64,000 nucleotides of DNA, taken from an uncultured Collinsella sp. (GTDB taxonomy: Bacteria > Actinomycetota > Coriobacteriia > Coriobacteriales > Coriobacteriaceae). Every line of letters begins with the position of its first letter. Positions within the stretch are counted from its first letter, which is position 1. Below are positions 1-11,601 of this stretch, piece by piece. The translations under genes and the position numbers were made by a program. The notes below the pieces were generated by a model that saw only the letters and a program-made list of their open reading frames with translations, was not told where the DNA came from and made no database searches. The stretch is from NCBI GenBank assembly GCA_947002045.1, contig CAMQJB010000002.1:14550-78549 (forward strand), written 5' to 3'.

Positions 1-514
1 CGACGGTCTCGACGTAGTGCGCATACCGCTCGATCATCTCTCGGCTTTGCCATCCACCATAACGCTCGACCAGAGCCAACGGATAGTCGTAGTGCGACAG
101 CGTCACGAGTGGCTCGATTCCGTGCTCGCGCAGCGCCTCGAATACCTGACGGTAAAACTCCAAGCCCTCACCGTTGGGCTCGGCCTCCATCCCTGTGGGA
201 AAAATACGGCTCCAACAAATTGAAAGACGCAGGCACTTAAAGCCCATCTCGGCAAAGAGCTCGACGTCCTCGCGCCAATGATGGAAGAAGTCGTTGCCCC
301 AACGGCATGGATACAGCCTGTCCGGATCATCCACGGGCTTTTGCCTGCCAAACATCACATCCCAGCGGTCGGGACCCTGTGGAATCAGGTCGGAGTGCGA
401 CATACCGCGGCCGCCCTCGTTCCAGCCCCCTTCGGCCTGGTTGGCAGCGAGCGCGCCGCCCCACAAAAAGCCCTCGGGCATACCGGCAGCAGACGTTCTG
501 TCAAAGTAACCCAT
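1..514 (-). CDS. 6-phospho-beta-glucosidase, GH1 (N-terminal part, cut by window edge)
   Basis: Reading leftward from an ATG at 514, the frame is open to the window edge and gives about 171 residues. The GH1 N-terminal signature is visible near residues 16-31 (FLWGGALAANQAEGGW), followed by an ELFAEMGFKCLRLSICWSRI-type strand that is typical of family 1. The catalytic glutamates would lie beyond the edge. The start codon sits one base after the stop of the PTS EIIC gene (516), so the two are translationally linked. Family knowledge and context suggest that it hydrolyses the 6-phospho-beta-glucoside (for example cellobiose-6-phosphate) delivered by that PTS in the cytoplasm. The exact sugar cannot be read from sequence. 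Confidence 0.9.
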   Translation of the reverse strand, partial: MGYFDRTSAAGMPEGFLWGGALAANQAEGGWNEGGRGMSHSDLIPQGPDRWDVMFGRQKPVDDPDRLYPCRWGNDFFHHWREDVELFAEMGFKCLRLSICWSRIFPTGMEAEPNGEGLEFYRQVFEALREHGIEPLVTLSHYDYPLALVERYGGWQSREMIERYAHYVETV

Positions 515-515
515 G

Positions 516-1865
516 CTACTCAGTATCCTTGGCAGAAGCTGCCGCGGCGTTCTCCTGCTCCTGTGCCAGGAGCAGGTTGTCGTACACCTTAAAGAACGGG
601 TACCAGACCACAGCCATGACCACGATCAAAACGATCGTAAATACCCAGATGCGCGGGTCGAGGCACTGGATAAAGCCCTGAACGAAGATGGGGAACGTGC
701 CGCTCACCAAGATGTAGAAGTTAGAGACAAGACCCAGTGAGATTGCACCCCAATACAGCAGGGCCGAAATCATACCGCCCAGCACAAACGGAATCATGAG
801 GATCGGGTTGAAGATGATGGGTGCGCCAAAGATCGCGGGCTCGGAGATACGGAAGAAGCTCGGCACGATGGATGCCTTGCCAAATGCCTTGAGCTGCTGC
901 GACTTTGCCCTAAACGCGCAGAGCGCCACAAAAGAGAACGTATTGCCCGTGCCGCCGATGAGGTTGATGGCCATCGACATGAGTGCCGGGTGGAACTCAA
1001 GCGGCTGCCCAGCAGCGTAGAGCGAGGCGTTGGCAGCAAAGGCGGCAAGCGTAACCGGGGCGGTGATGGGCATCACGATCATGTTGCCGTGGACGCCAAA
1101 GCACCAAAACAGCAGCGTCATGAAGCAGATAAGCAGTGCGCCGGGCACAGAGTCAACTGCGACGGAAAGCGGGGCAGCGAGCAGCTTCTCGATAACCGAG
1201 GGGATGGACAGCGTGGGATCGATCATCTGGATCAGCAGGTTGCCACCAAAGAAGATGAGGATGTTGGCGAGCATAGGCACGATGGCGCCAAAGGTTTCGG
1301 ACAAAAACGGCGGCACGCCATCGGGCATCTTGATGGTGATGCCCTTGGTCTGGCAGAAGCGCGTGACCTCGACGGAGACCAGGGCAACGATGATGGCGGT
1401 AAACAGGCCCTGCGCACCCAGATAGGTGCAGGGGACCGCCTGGAGCACGGACTCATCAGCAAGCTGGTAGTAGGACGACGGCGCCGCGGCGATCAGGAAC
1501 ATCACCAGCGAGGTCATACCGGCGTTAAGCTTGGGCATCTTGTAGGTGTCCGCCAGGTTATAGGCGATTGCGAACGTCACGATCACCGACAGTATGCCCA
1601 TCGTCATGTTGAACGGGATGAGCAGCGTGAGCTTATTGGCCGTGGCAAAATCGAGCCAAGGGCCAAAGACGGACCAGAACCCGCCCTGCGCCACCAGGTC
1701 GGCCGTGACCGGCGGGTTGGCGATGATCATAAAGACGGCAGAGACCAAGATGAAGCTGATCGCGCTCATAAAGCCCTTTTGCATGGAGGCAAAATGGCGC
1801 TCGGTGCCGCAGAAATTGGCAATAGGGGTCAGTTTTTCCTGAAGCAGGGTCATTAACTTTTCCAT
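516..1865 (-). CDS. PTS EIIC, lactose/cellobiose family
   Basis: This 449-residue, strongly hydrophobic protein matches the length and segment pattern of CelB/ChbC-type EIIC permeases. The N-terminus (an amphipathic stretch, then SMQKGFM and a first membrane span) and the conserved central section with GGTGNTFSF and SEPAIFGAPI are typical of the family. It forms the membrane channel that moves a beta-glucoside inward while EIIB phosphorylates it. The ATG at 1865 has AGGAGG eight bases upstream. It lies 9 bases after the EIIB gene and one base before the phospho-beta-glucosidase, so the order is EIIA-EIIB-EIIC-glucosidase. Cellobiose or a related beta-glucoside is the likely substrate; lactose or chitobiose cannot be excluded. 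Confidence 0.93.
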   Translation of the reverse strand: MEKLMTLLQEKLTPIANFCGTERHFASMQKGFMSAISFILVSAVFMIIANPPVTADLVAQGGFWSVFGPWLDFATANKLTLLIPFNMTMGILSVIVTFAIAYNLADTYKMPKLNAGMTSLVMFLIAAAPSSYYQLADESVLQAVPCTYLGAQGLFTAIIVALVSVEVTRFCQTKGITIKMPDGVPPFLSETFGAIVPMLANILIFFGGNLLIQMIDPTLSIPSVIEKLLAAPLSVAVDSVPGALLICFMTLLFWCFGVHGNMIVMPITAPVTLAAFAANASLYAAGQPLEFHPALMSMAINLIGGTGNTFSFVALCAFRAKSQQLKAFGKASIVPSFFRISEPAIFGAPIIFNPILMIPFVLGGMISALLYWGAISLGLVSNFYILVSGTFPIFVQGFIQCLDPRIWVFTIVLIVVMAVVWYPFFKVYDNLLLAQEQENAAAASAKDTE

Positions 1866-1874
1866 GGTCGCCTC

Positions 1875-2168
1875 CTAGCCCAACAGCGACTGGGCGAGTG
1901 CCAGCACATTGGCGGCGTTGCCCATGCCGTAGTCCTGTGCGGGGATGACCGCGGTCGGCTTACCGCTCCCCTGCTTGACGGTGTTGAGCTGGTAGGACAC
2001 CTGCGGCCCCAAGAGCAGCACGTCATAATCGGCGCAGGTCTCCTGATACTCGCCGATACCCACCGCATCGATATCAAGCTCGATGCCGTTTTGCTCCGCG
2101 TATTTCTCGAGTTTCTTCATCAGAATGCTTGTAGACAGGCCAGCTGCGCAAACAAGAAGGATCTTCAT
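1875..2168 (-). CDS. PTS EIIB, lactose/cellobiose family
   Basis: A 97-residue cytoplasmic PTS phosphocarrier. The phosphorylated cysteine is in the N-terminal loop MKILLVCAAGLSTS (Cys7), and the fold then follows the family pattern with VLLLGPQVSY in the middle. I placed the start at the ATG at 2168, which follows an AGGGA ribosome site and gives the usual ~100-residue length; upstream in-frame codons would add an unlikely extension. It accepts phosphate from EIIA (2215-2541) and passes it to the sugar at EIIC, both in the same operon. Confidence 0.92.
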   Translation of the reverse strand: MKILLVCAAGLSTSILMKKLEKYAEQNGIELDIDAVGIGEYQETCADYDVLLLGPQVSYQLNTVKQGSGKPTAVIPAQDYGMGNAANVLALAQSLLG

Positions 2169-2214
2169 AAGGGATTCCCTTCGCATTGATTGGTTGGATA
2201 GTCGCCGCACGCCG

Positions 2215-2541
2215 TTAGGCGTTCTTGGCTGCAGTGCGCTCATACAGGCAGATCAGCTCCTGCACGAGCTCCTGAGCAAGCATGGAGCACATGAGGTGGT
2301 CCTGAGCATGGACCAGCAACACATCCACCGACAGATGCTCGCCCGCCGCCTCGGTCGAAAGCAGCTGCGTTTGGATGTGGTGAGCCTTGATTCCCGCATC
2401 CTTTGACTGCTTCATGAGTTTGGCGGCAGCGTCAAAATCCCCCGCCTTTGCCTTTTCAAGGGCTTCGAAGGCAAGGCTGCGCGCCTCTCCCGCTGCAGCG
2501 ACCAGCTGAAACGAAACCATCTCGGTTCCCTGATCGTCCAT
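2215..2541 (-). CDS. PTS EIIA, lactose/cellobiose family
   Basis: A 108-residue all-helical EIIA of the lac/cel type. The active-site histidine lies in LVHAQDHLM at residue 78, the same position as in the classical lactose EIIA, and the nearby Asp/His of this motif are kept. It receives phosphate from HPr and gives it to EIIB. The ATG at 2541 has GGAGA ten bases upstream. It is the first gene of the PTS operon; the 46-base gap to EIIB holds only the EIIB ribosome site. The regulator gene 2657-4552 lies just upstream on the same strand. Confidence 0.92.
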   Translation of the reverse strand: MDDQGTEMVSFQLVAAAGEARSLAFEALEKAKAGDFDAAAKLMKQSKDAGIKAHHIQTQLLSTEAAGEHLSVDVLLVHAQDHLMCSMLAQELVQELICLYERTAAKNA

Positions 2542-2656
2542 AACGGTCTCCTCTCCCGTGATGTTTGGTTTGTACTTGAATATTCGAAACGCCTATCTCC
2601 CACCCGCAATCCTCGAGGTTTATTGCAGGCAGGCAGGGTTTTCGACAAAAGAAGCC

Positions 2657-4552
2657 TTAAGCCGTATGCGCTTGCACAAGCGCCATCAGCTCATGCCAGG
2701 ACCGGCGCTCGCGTAAGCGCTCGACCCCCTGGCGGTCCATAAAGATCTCAGCGAGCAGCGAGCTCAAGATCCGCGCCTCATCGCCGCCCGACCGGGCAAA
2801 CGACACCATAAAGACGATATCGACCTCATGGCCGTATTCGTCCCAAAGAATGGGATGTTCGAGCAGGCCCACGGTAACAAAGGCCTCGGCGCTCAAAGGA
2901 TGCATCCCATGGGGCATGGCCACCCCATTGCCAAACGAGGTGGCACTCGCGCTCTCGCGCTCGGCAACCTCTTGGGCAAACTGGGCATCGACACGGCCGC
3001 TCTCGACAGCGCGCTCGGAGAGATATCGGAGAACGGCCTGCTTCGACGACGCCTCAACGCGGTTGAAGAACAGGGCACGGCTAAAGAAAGCGCTCAGGGA
3101 GTCCGATTGCGCAGCGTCATCACTCAGCACCTTGCGGATAGCGTTGACATCGCTCGTCTCCAAGAAGAAATCGGCCTCGCGGACGGGCACGGGCAACTTG
3201 ACGTTGAGCGGCACCGTTGTGAACACGTAGTCGATGTGCGAAAAGTCGAGCGTTCCCACGCGGGCGACGTCGCATGTCTCAATCGACTCGATATACATAC
3301 CAAACTGCTTGCGGTACTGGTGCTCGAGCATACGGGCGCTTCCCGCTCCCGAGGCGCACACGATCAGGATGCGTTTGCGACGCGGCTGGTCGGCTTGCTG
3401 CTCGAGGGCCAGGGCAAATGCCATGGCGATGTAGCCGAGCTCCTCATCAGAGGGCTGGCTGCCAAAATGACGCTCGAGTACCTGCGAGGTGCCGGCCGCC
3501 ATCGAATAGGCCAACGGAAACCTCGTCTTGATATCGGGCAGCATGGGGTTATCCATATGCATGTGATATTCAAGGCGATAACCCAGAGGGCCAATATGCC
3601 GAGCAAGGTTCATGCGAAGTTCAAGATCGCTGCTAAAGTCAAACCTAAACTCATCGTTGACCGCACATACCATCTCGGAAGCGATCTCCCACATCTCGTC
3701 CGAGATAACAGCCGAGCCCTTCTCGGGCACGCCCGTGCCCCTGCCGAGCAAATGGATTGCGATAAAGGCAACCTCTTCTCGGGGCATGCTCACGCCCAGG
3801 GCATCCTTGATGTTTGCGGCAATCTGGAAAGCCGCAGCGTATTCGTGCGTTCCCTCCAGCTTTAAAACGTCCGATTCTGCAGCCGGGACATAGCAGCCCT
3901 GCTCGATGCGGCCAAGAGCGATGTAAAGATGCATGATGAGATTGCGGGACGCCAGCGAGCTCACCGTGACGGGCGAGGCAGTCAGGGCATCGTCCACACA
4001 TGCGGCGATGGCCCGCAGGCGCTCGGCGAGCTCTGCATCGTCGGTGTCGGGCAACACGGGCCTCACCAGTGAGGCCAGACACAGACGCCGTTGCGACTCC
4101 CCACCCGCAACGCGGATTCCGTAGCGAGGGCGCTTTTCGAGCGTCAAGTCAAATTGGGCGAGTTTCTGCTCTACCAGACGCATGTCATTGGACAGAGTTC
4201 GCGCCGAAACGTAGAGTAAATCCGCATACTCCTCAATCGTCACCCACTGGGACCGCATGAGAAGGTCGTTAAGAAGGAAGGACACACGGCCGTCGCGCGT
4301 ATCAGGAATGCCCGGATGGGCCAGAGCCGCACCGTCTAGCAAGCGAGCAAGCTCATCTGCATGTGCAACATCGATACGATATTGCCCTTTGCTGCCAACG
4401 ATGCGTGCAACCCCCGCAAGCTTGTCGTTTGCGCGATGGATATAGTTTCTCACGGCGCGCTCGCTTACCTCGAGACGCTTGGCAAGCACCGCGACAGCGA
4501 CAGGCTGAGCGTCCTCGATCATATTTACAAGCTGCTTGACGCGAGCATCCAT
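2657..4552 (-). CDS. PRD-containing transcriptional regulator of the PTS operon (LicR/MtlR type)
   Basis: A 631-residue regulator with a classic modular order. It has an N-terminal HTH (residues ~5-60, with RLEVSERAVRNYIHRAN), a second HTH near 85-140 (YADLLYVSARTLSNDM), two PRD domains (~175-395, histidines in MHLYIALGRIEQG and LARHIGPLGY), an EIIB-like domain (~405-490, ILIVCASGAGSA with its cysteine) and a C-terminal fructose-type EIIA domain (~490-630) with GNGVAMPHGMHP. Such proteins activate PTS genes and are themselves switched by phosphorylation from HPr and the cognate EIIB. The ATG at 4552 follows GGAGGA. It is co-oriented with and just upstream of the PTS genes, so it is most likely their activator. 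Confidence 0.9.
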   Translation of the reverse strand: MDARVKQLVNMIEDAQPVAVAVLAKRLEVSERAVRNYIHRANDKLAGVARIVGSKGQYRIDVAHADELARLLDGAALAHPGIPDTRDGRVSFLLNDLLMRSQWVTIEEYADLLYVSARTLSNDMRLVEQKLAQFDLTLEKRPRYGIRVAGGESQRRLCLASLVRPVLPDTDDAELAERLRAIAACVDDALTASPVTVSSLASRNLIMHLYIALGRIEQGCYVPAAESDVLKLEGTHEYAAAFQIAANIKDALGVSMPREEVAFIAIHLLGRGTGVPEKGSAVISDEMWEIASEMVCAVNDEFRFDFSSDLELRMNLARHIGPLGYRLEYHMHMDNPMLPDIKTRFPLAYSMAAGTSQVLERHFGSQPSDEELGYIAMAFALALEQQADQPRRKRILIVCASGAGSARMLEHQYRKQFGMYIESIETCDVARVGTLDFSHIDYVFTTVPLNVKLPVPVREADFFLETSDVNAIRKVLSDDAAQSDSLSAFFSRALFFNRVEASSKQAVLRYLSERAVESGRVDAQFAQEVAERESASATSFGNGVAMPHGMHPLSAEAFVTVGLLEHPILWDEYGHEVDIVFMVSFARSGGDEARILSSLLAEIFMDRQGVERLRERRSWHELMALVQAHTA

Positions 4553-4734
4553 GTCCTCCTCCTTTCCCTGCGTCTAGTCTAACGCGGTAAAGAATGACAC
4601 TCCACGTCGCGCTCGTTCCGCCAACGCGGAACAGGTTGCGGGGAGTCCAGCTAAACTTATAGGGAGCACGGAGAGAGGGCCCGAAAGCAATGCGTCGGTG
4701 TGGGATGCGCCTTCCCAGCCATTGGGCAGTCATT

Positions 4735-4860
4735 GGGGACAGACTTGAATGAGTAGTCGTTGGGGACGTTCTTGTTTGACTAGTCGTTTAAGAACGTCCC
4801 CAATGACTATTAAGGACTGTCCCAAGATGCCGGCAGGAGAGGAACGTCCCCAAGTGCCGG
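4735..4860. repeat. Intergenic repeat element with inverted arms
   Basis: The gap between the regulator (4552) and arcC holds no gene that I can support. It does hold repeated 'TTGGGGAC' motifs. A perfect 14-bp inverted repeat (4760-4773 TTGGGGACGTTCTT with 4790-4803) encloses a 16-base loop that contains GACTAGTC. Immediately to the right, 4819-4860 is a ~42-bp unit (GTCCC..GCCGGCAG..GGAACGTCCC..TGCCGG) that recurs at 10564-10605 and 17306-17347. The motif therefore occurs at three places in this window and looks like a dispersed intergenic repeat. Confidence 0.6.
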
Positions 4861-4871
4861 GTTGAAACAAA

Positions 4872-4901
4872 AGCCCCACAGTCGGAGCGGACTGCGGGGC
4901 T
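4872..4901 (-). terminator. Rho-independent terminator after arcC
   Basis: Arms 4872-4882 and 4891-4901 (AGCCCCRCAGT, one G-U pair) form an 11-bp stem around an 8-base loop. On the minus strand this is followed by TTTTGTTTC. It lies 66 bases after the arcC stop. Confidence 0.75.
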
Positions 4902-4966
4902 CATGAAGAGAGGCTAGTTTGCGGGCGTCTTGCCCGGCGCCCACGAGAGAGGCAATGGAGTAGAGG

Positions 4967-5929
4967 CTACTCGTGGATGCGGGTACCGGAGAGGCCGGCC
5001 ATGGTCTCGGCGGCCTTGTCCAGGGCGCCGATGATGCAGGTGCGGCCCTTGCGGGAACGGGCGAACTTGATGGCGGCGCGGACCTTGGGCTCCATGGAGC
5101 CCTTGCCGAACTGGCCCTCGTCGGCCAGGCGCTCGGCCTCGTCGGCGGTGAGGTCCTCGAGCTCCTCCTGGTTGGGCTTGCCAAAGTTGATGGCGACGTG
5201 CTCAACGGCGGTCAGCAGGAACAGAACGTCAGCATCGCAGTCCTCGGCCAGCAGCTCGCCGCCCAGGTCCTTGTCGATGACGGCGGGGACGCCCTTGTAG
5301 CAGCCCTTGTTCTCGTAGTCGCGGACGACGGGGATGCCGCCGCCACCGCAGGCGATGACGATGAACTCGTTGTCGAGCAGGTTGAGGATGGAGTCGGCCT
5401 CGACAATCTTCTTGGGATCGGGGGAAGCGACGACGCGACGCCAGCCGCGGCCGGAATCCTCGACGAAGACCTTGGAGGGATCCTCGGCCATGAACTCCTT
5501 GGCCTGCTCCTCGGTATAGAAGGGGCCAATCGGCTTGGTCGGGTTCTTGAACGCGGGATCATCCGGGTCGCACTCGATCTGGGTGACGACGGTGGCGGCG
5601 TGCCAACGCTTATAGCGCTTGTGCATCTCGCGGCCGATGCCCTGCTGCAGGTGATAACCAATGTAGCCCTGGGACATGGCGCCGCACTCGGGCAGCGGCA
5701 TCTCGGGGGTGCCGATGGCGTCGTGGGCAGCGGCGAAGGCGTTCTGGATCATGCCGACCTGCGGGCCGTTGCCGTGGGTGATGATGATCTCGTTACCCTG
5801 CTCAATCAGGCCGAGAAGAGCATGAGCGGTGTTGCTCACGGCCTCGATCTGCTCAACGGGGTTGTTGCCGAGGGCGTTGCCGCCAAGGGCGACGACGATA
5901 CGGTCGGGCTTGCCAAGAGGCTTAGACAT
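4967..5929 (-). CDS. arcC: Carbamate kinase
   Basis: A 320-residue amino-acid-kinase-fold protein of the usual carbamate kinase length. It opens with RIVVALGGNALGNNP and has the ITHGNGPQVG loop, CGAMSQGYIGYHL, the IACGGGGIPV loop and a closing FGKGSMEPKVRAAI-type motif. It catalyses reversible transfer of phosphate between carbamoyl phosphate and ADP, and normally makes ATP at the end of arginine or agmatine breakdown. I chose the ATG at 5929 because AAGGA lies nine bases upstream; a longer frame to 5965 lacks a ribosome site. No arginine deiminase, ornithine transcarbamoylase or transporter is adjacent, so the gene stands alone here and the source of its substrate is not shown. Confidence 0.95.
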   Translation of the reverse strand: MSKPLGKPDRIVVALGGNALGNNPVEQIEAVSNTAHALLGLIEQGNEIIITHGNGPQVGMIQNAFAAAHDAIGTPEMPLPECGAMSQGYIGYHLQQGIGREMHKRYKRWHAATVVTQIECDPDDPAFKNPTKPIGPFYTEEQAKEFMAEDPSKVFVEDSGRGWRRVVASPDPKKIVEADSILNLLDNEFIVIACGGGGIPVVRDYENKGCYKGVPAVIDKDLGGELLAEDCDADVLFLLTAVEHVAINFGKPNQEELEDLTADEAERLADEGQFGKGSMEPKVRAAIKFARSRKGRTCIIGALDKAAETMAGLSGTRIHE

Positions 5930-6386
5930 TGCTGGAATCCTTTCTGTAAAAGGCCTACAACCCATTAATAACCCGCGCCCGTGCGATACGCGAGTTTATT
6001 AAGGTTTATATTCTCTTTATCGCTCATTTTATTCATTTTGAAAACAGTTGAACGGTGAACGGTCGCTTTTACCCGCTCAGCGTAAAGAATCCCAGCTCAA
6101 GCATATCTACGTCATTTACGTGCAACTTTATTTTAATAGAGCAGGGATTAGACCAGATTATGCAAACTATATCTTTGCTAAACACAAAATAGGCAGCGTA
6201 ATATCTTACTCGCACTATACGAGATTCTATGCATTGATAAGACGAGTATGCACCCTTACAAAAACATGGGGCATTTCATCCAGCATAAGGAATAAAGAAG
6301 CGCTCCAAAAAGGCACCCAGTCCCAAAGCACGGGGACAGAAGGCAGCAACGGCCAAAACCTCCATCCATCCCCAAAGTGGCGCGAG

Positions 6387-6409
6387 GTTTCGCGGCAAAG
6401 CCGCGAAAC
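6387..6409. repeat. Small perfect hairpin in the arcC-nifJ gap
   Basis: GTTTCGCGGC (6387-6396), AAA, then its exact complement (6400-6409). The 685-base gap 5930-6614 is otherwise A+T-rich near arcC and holds no convincing gene. A 149-codon open frame at 6048-6497 has composition that drifts across it and no family resemblance. Confidence 0.5.
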
Positions 6410-6479
6410 AGCGAAGGGGACAAAAGGCCCCCACAACCACGTTCTTCATCAGCCCACACAATCCGAGGGCGTAGTCGTA

Positions 6480-6604
6480 GCAGGATCTGAGGGCTGACCT
6501 TCGCGGACACTCCGCAGGACGAAAGAACCCCCGCCGCACGTAGTGCGCAGCGGGGGTTCTTTCATGTCCGAGGACGTCCGCGAAGGTCAGCCCTCAGATC
6601 CTGC
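6480..6604 (-). terminator. Nested double inverted repeat downstream of nifJ
   Basis: The outer arms are a perfect 29-bp inverted repeat (6480-6508 with 6576-6604). Inside it sits a second 14-bp stem, 6521-6534 with 6550-6563 (GAAAGAACCCCCGC), with a small GCAC/GTGC pair in its loop. The inner hairpin reads as a bidirectional terminator ending in TTCTTTC. The outer arm begins 11 bases after the nifJ stop. The whole 125-base block can fold as one long hairpin and most likely ends the nifJ transcript. Confidence 0.7.
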
Positions 6605-6614
6605 GGTGGGAGAC

Positions 6615-10154
<3,540 letters not shown>

Positions 10155-10504
10155 ATACCCCTCTCCTCTCATATAGGTATACAGGCCCCGGCGATCGCCG
10201 GGATGTTGGCGTGATGGGATTTACGCTGTTGCTTCCAATCATCTGGCAGGCAGGCTCAGCAGCAGGTACATGGCGTGGAGAGAAGACATGCCGAGGCGAG
10301 GGGCAGCTGATGCGCCCTACAGGCCCGACCGCCCGTCTTGCACATGACCGAGCGCCGCAAAGGCCGCATGCCGGATGCTCCCGGGCACGCCCCGGCGATG
10401 GGAAGCGCCCGCAACGGAAATCCGCATGCGGGTTTATTGTACCCCGCCGTCAAGTGTAATTTCGGCAAATATAGGCGTGCGGTAAAGGTTTACCTTGGGT
10501 GACT
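10155..10504. other. nifJ upstream region, no gene seen
   Basis: This is 350 bases between the nifJ start and the left direct repeat. I see no coding signal on either strand. It presumably carries the nifJ promoter and leader; a TACAAT hexamer reading toward nifJ lies near 10440, but without a well-spaced -35 box. Confidence 0.4.
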
Positions 10505-11030
10505 GCCAAGGGCCAAAATGGCCTCTCCATCCCCAGGCGACCGGCTCTGGCGCGCCGAGGAGCGTCCCCAAGTGGCGGCAGAAAAGGAACGTCCCTATCT
10601 GCCGGCTAGAGAGCACCGAAGAGGATGGCGTAGGTAGTGGATTCGCCGAGCTTGAGCTCATCGCCGGGGTTGAGCTGGGCGGAGCGGCCGGGCTCTACTT
10701 GAATACACACACTCGTGGCCCCGTTTACCACCACGGTGCCGTTAGTGGACGACAGGTCCTCGACAAACCATGCGCCAGACTCGTCGCACCAGATATGGGC
10801 ATGGCGGGCCGAGACGTCGTCGGTGATGCCGCCCTTCCCCGTTGCCAGCGCGCCGATCTCAACGCCTTCCTCACTCGGCTGAATCCAGCGCGGGACGCTC
10901 ACCACGTAGCCGTTTTGCACGCACAGCAGTCCCAGCGGATGCGCCGGCGCGACCTCGTGCTCGCCCGCGACCGAAGATGTGCTCAGCGAGCGCGGCGTCG
11001 ACGTGTCGCCGCCACGGGTCGCATGAGCGC
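10505..11030. repeat. Left ~530-bp direct repeat (FHA-gene 3' end plus trailer)
   Basis: This segment matches 17247-17779 in the same orientation: the trailer starts with GCCAAGGGCCAAAATGGCC in both, then come the short 42-bp repeat, the FHA stop codon and about 140 codons of FHA coding sequence. Similarity stops near 11030 and 17779. The copies differ by scattered substitutions and a 9-base indel. The two repeats enclose the RiPP island. Confidence 0.85.
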
Positions 11031-11079
11031 GGCGGCTCGCCCGACTTGGAACTAAGGCGGGCGTGAGAGCAAACGGCAT
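10606..11079 (-). pseudogene. Truncated FHA-domain gene copy
   Basis: This frame gives 157 residues. Its last ~140 nearly duplicate the C-terminus of the intact FHA protein at 17348-18286, including SARHAHIWC, VEDLSSTNGTVVVNG and the ending YAILFGAL. The first ~170 residues of the parent are missing, and the first ~17 residues here are unrelated sequence. The FHA domain itself is complete, so a short phosphothreonine-binding protein could in principle be made. However, no clear ribosome site precedes the ATG at 11079 and no kinase partner is attached. I read it as the remnant left by the duplication that created the flanking repeats. Confidence 0.7.
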
Positions 11080-11601
11080 AGGGAACGAATCTTGCGGATG
11101 TACTCCTCGACGTCAGGCAGGTAAGCCCCACGAAGTCACCGGGGAGGCCCAAGCGGCCCGGCACCACTTCCAGATTCTGACCAGGGCGAGTCGTTCGCCG
11201 GTGGCCGAAGGCTCGCTCCCACCCAAAAGGGGAGATTCGCGTTGTTCCCCAATCGCTCTCGCATCTTTCATTTTGCTCGAGGTGGGCTATAAAAACTTTC
11301 CTGGTGAAAGGCGGCGATTGGTTTCCTTTCTTTCTCTTTCTAGAGGAGCGCGCCTGTAATCTGTTTTCATCCTAAATCAAGTTAAGATCGGACCTTCCAG
11401 AGGCAAGTCGACTCAAACTGCGAGGCTCCATGTTGGAATAAAGAGCGCTGTCGAAGTGCCAACAACACAAAGCTTGCCAGTCTCAAATAGAACCTTTTGG
11501 GAGTCCGATTGGGCCGCACACCGAATCCCCGCTGGTGGTTTTTTATAGCTGCGCAACAATAAACAAGGTTAGTGCCAGTCCAGCATGAAATTGAGGAACG
11601 T
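11080..11601. other. Region upstream of the radical-SAM gene, no gene seen
   Basis: This is 520 bases with a sharp shift from G+C-rich to A+T-richer sequence near 11230. No open frame has a ribosome site or a recognisable product. It should contain the promoter of the peptide locus. TATAAA near 11289 and TTATAG near 11543 are possible -10 boxes, neither with a good -35 partner. Confidence 0.4.

Noticed and set aside
4973..5968. A 331-codon plus-strand frame opposite arcC.
   Set aside because: Gly/Leu/Asp-rich shadow of the carbamate kinase gene with no start signal.
6048..6497. A 149-codon open frame in the arcC-nifJ gap.
   Set aside because: No ribosome site, no recognisable domain, and it runs through the hairpin region.
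11063..11359. A 98-codon frame at the left edge of the island.
   Set aside because: It crosses the boundary between the direct repeat flank and new sequence, has no ribosome site, and looks non-coding.
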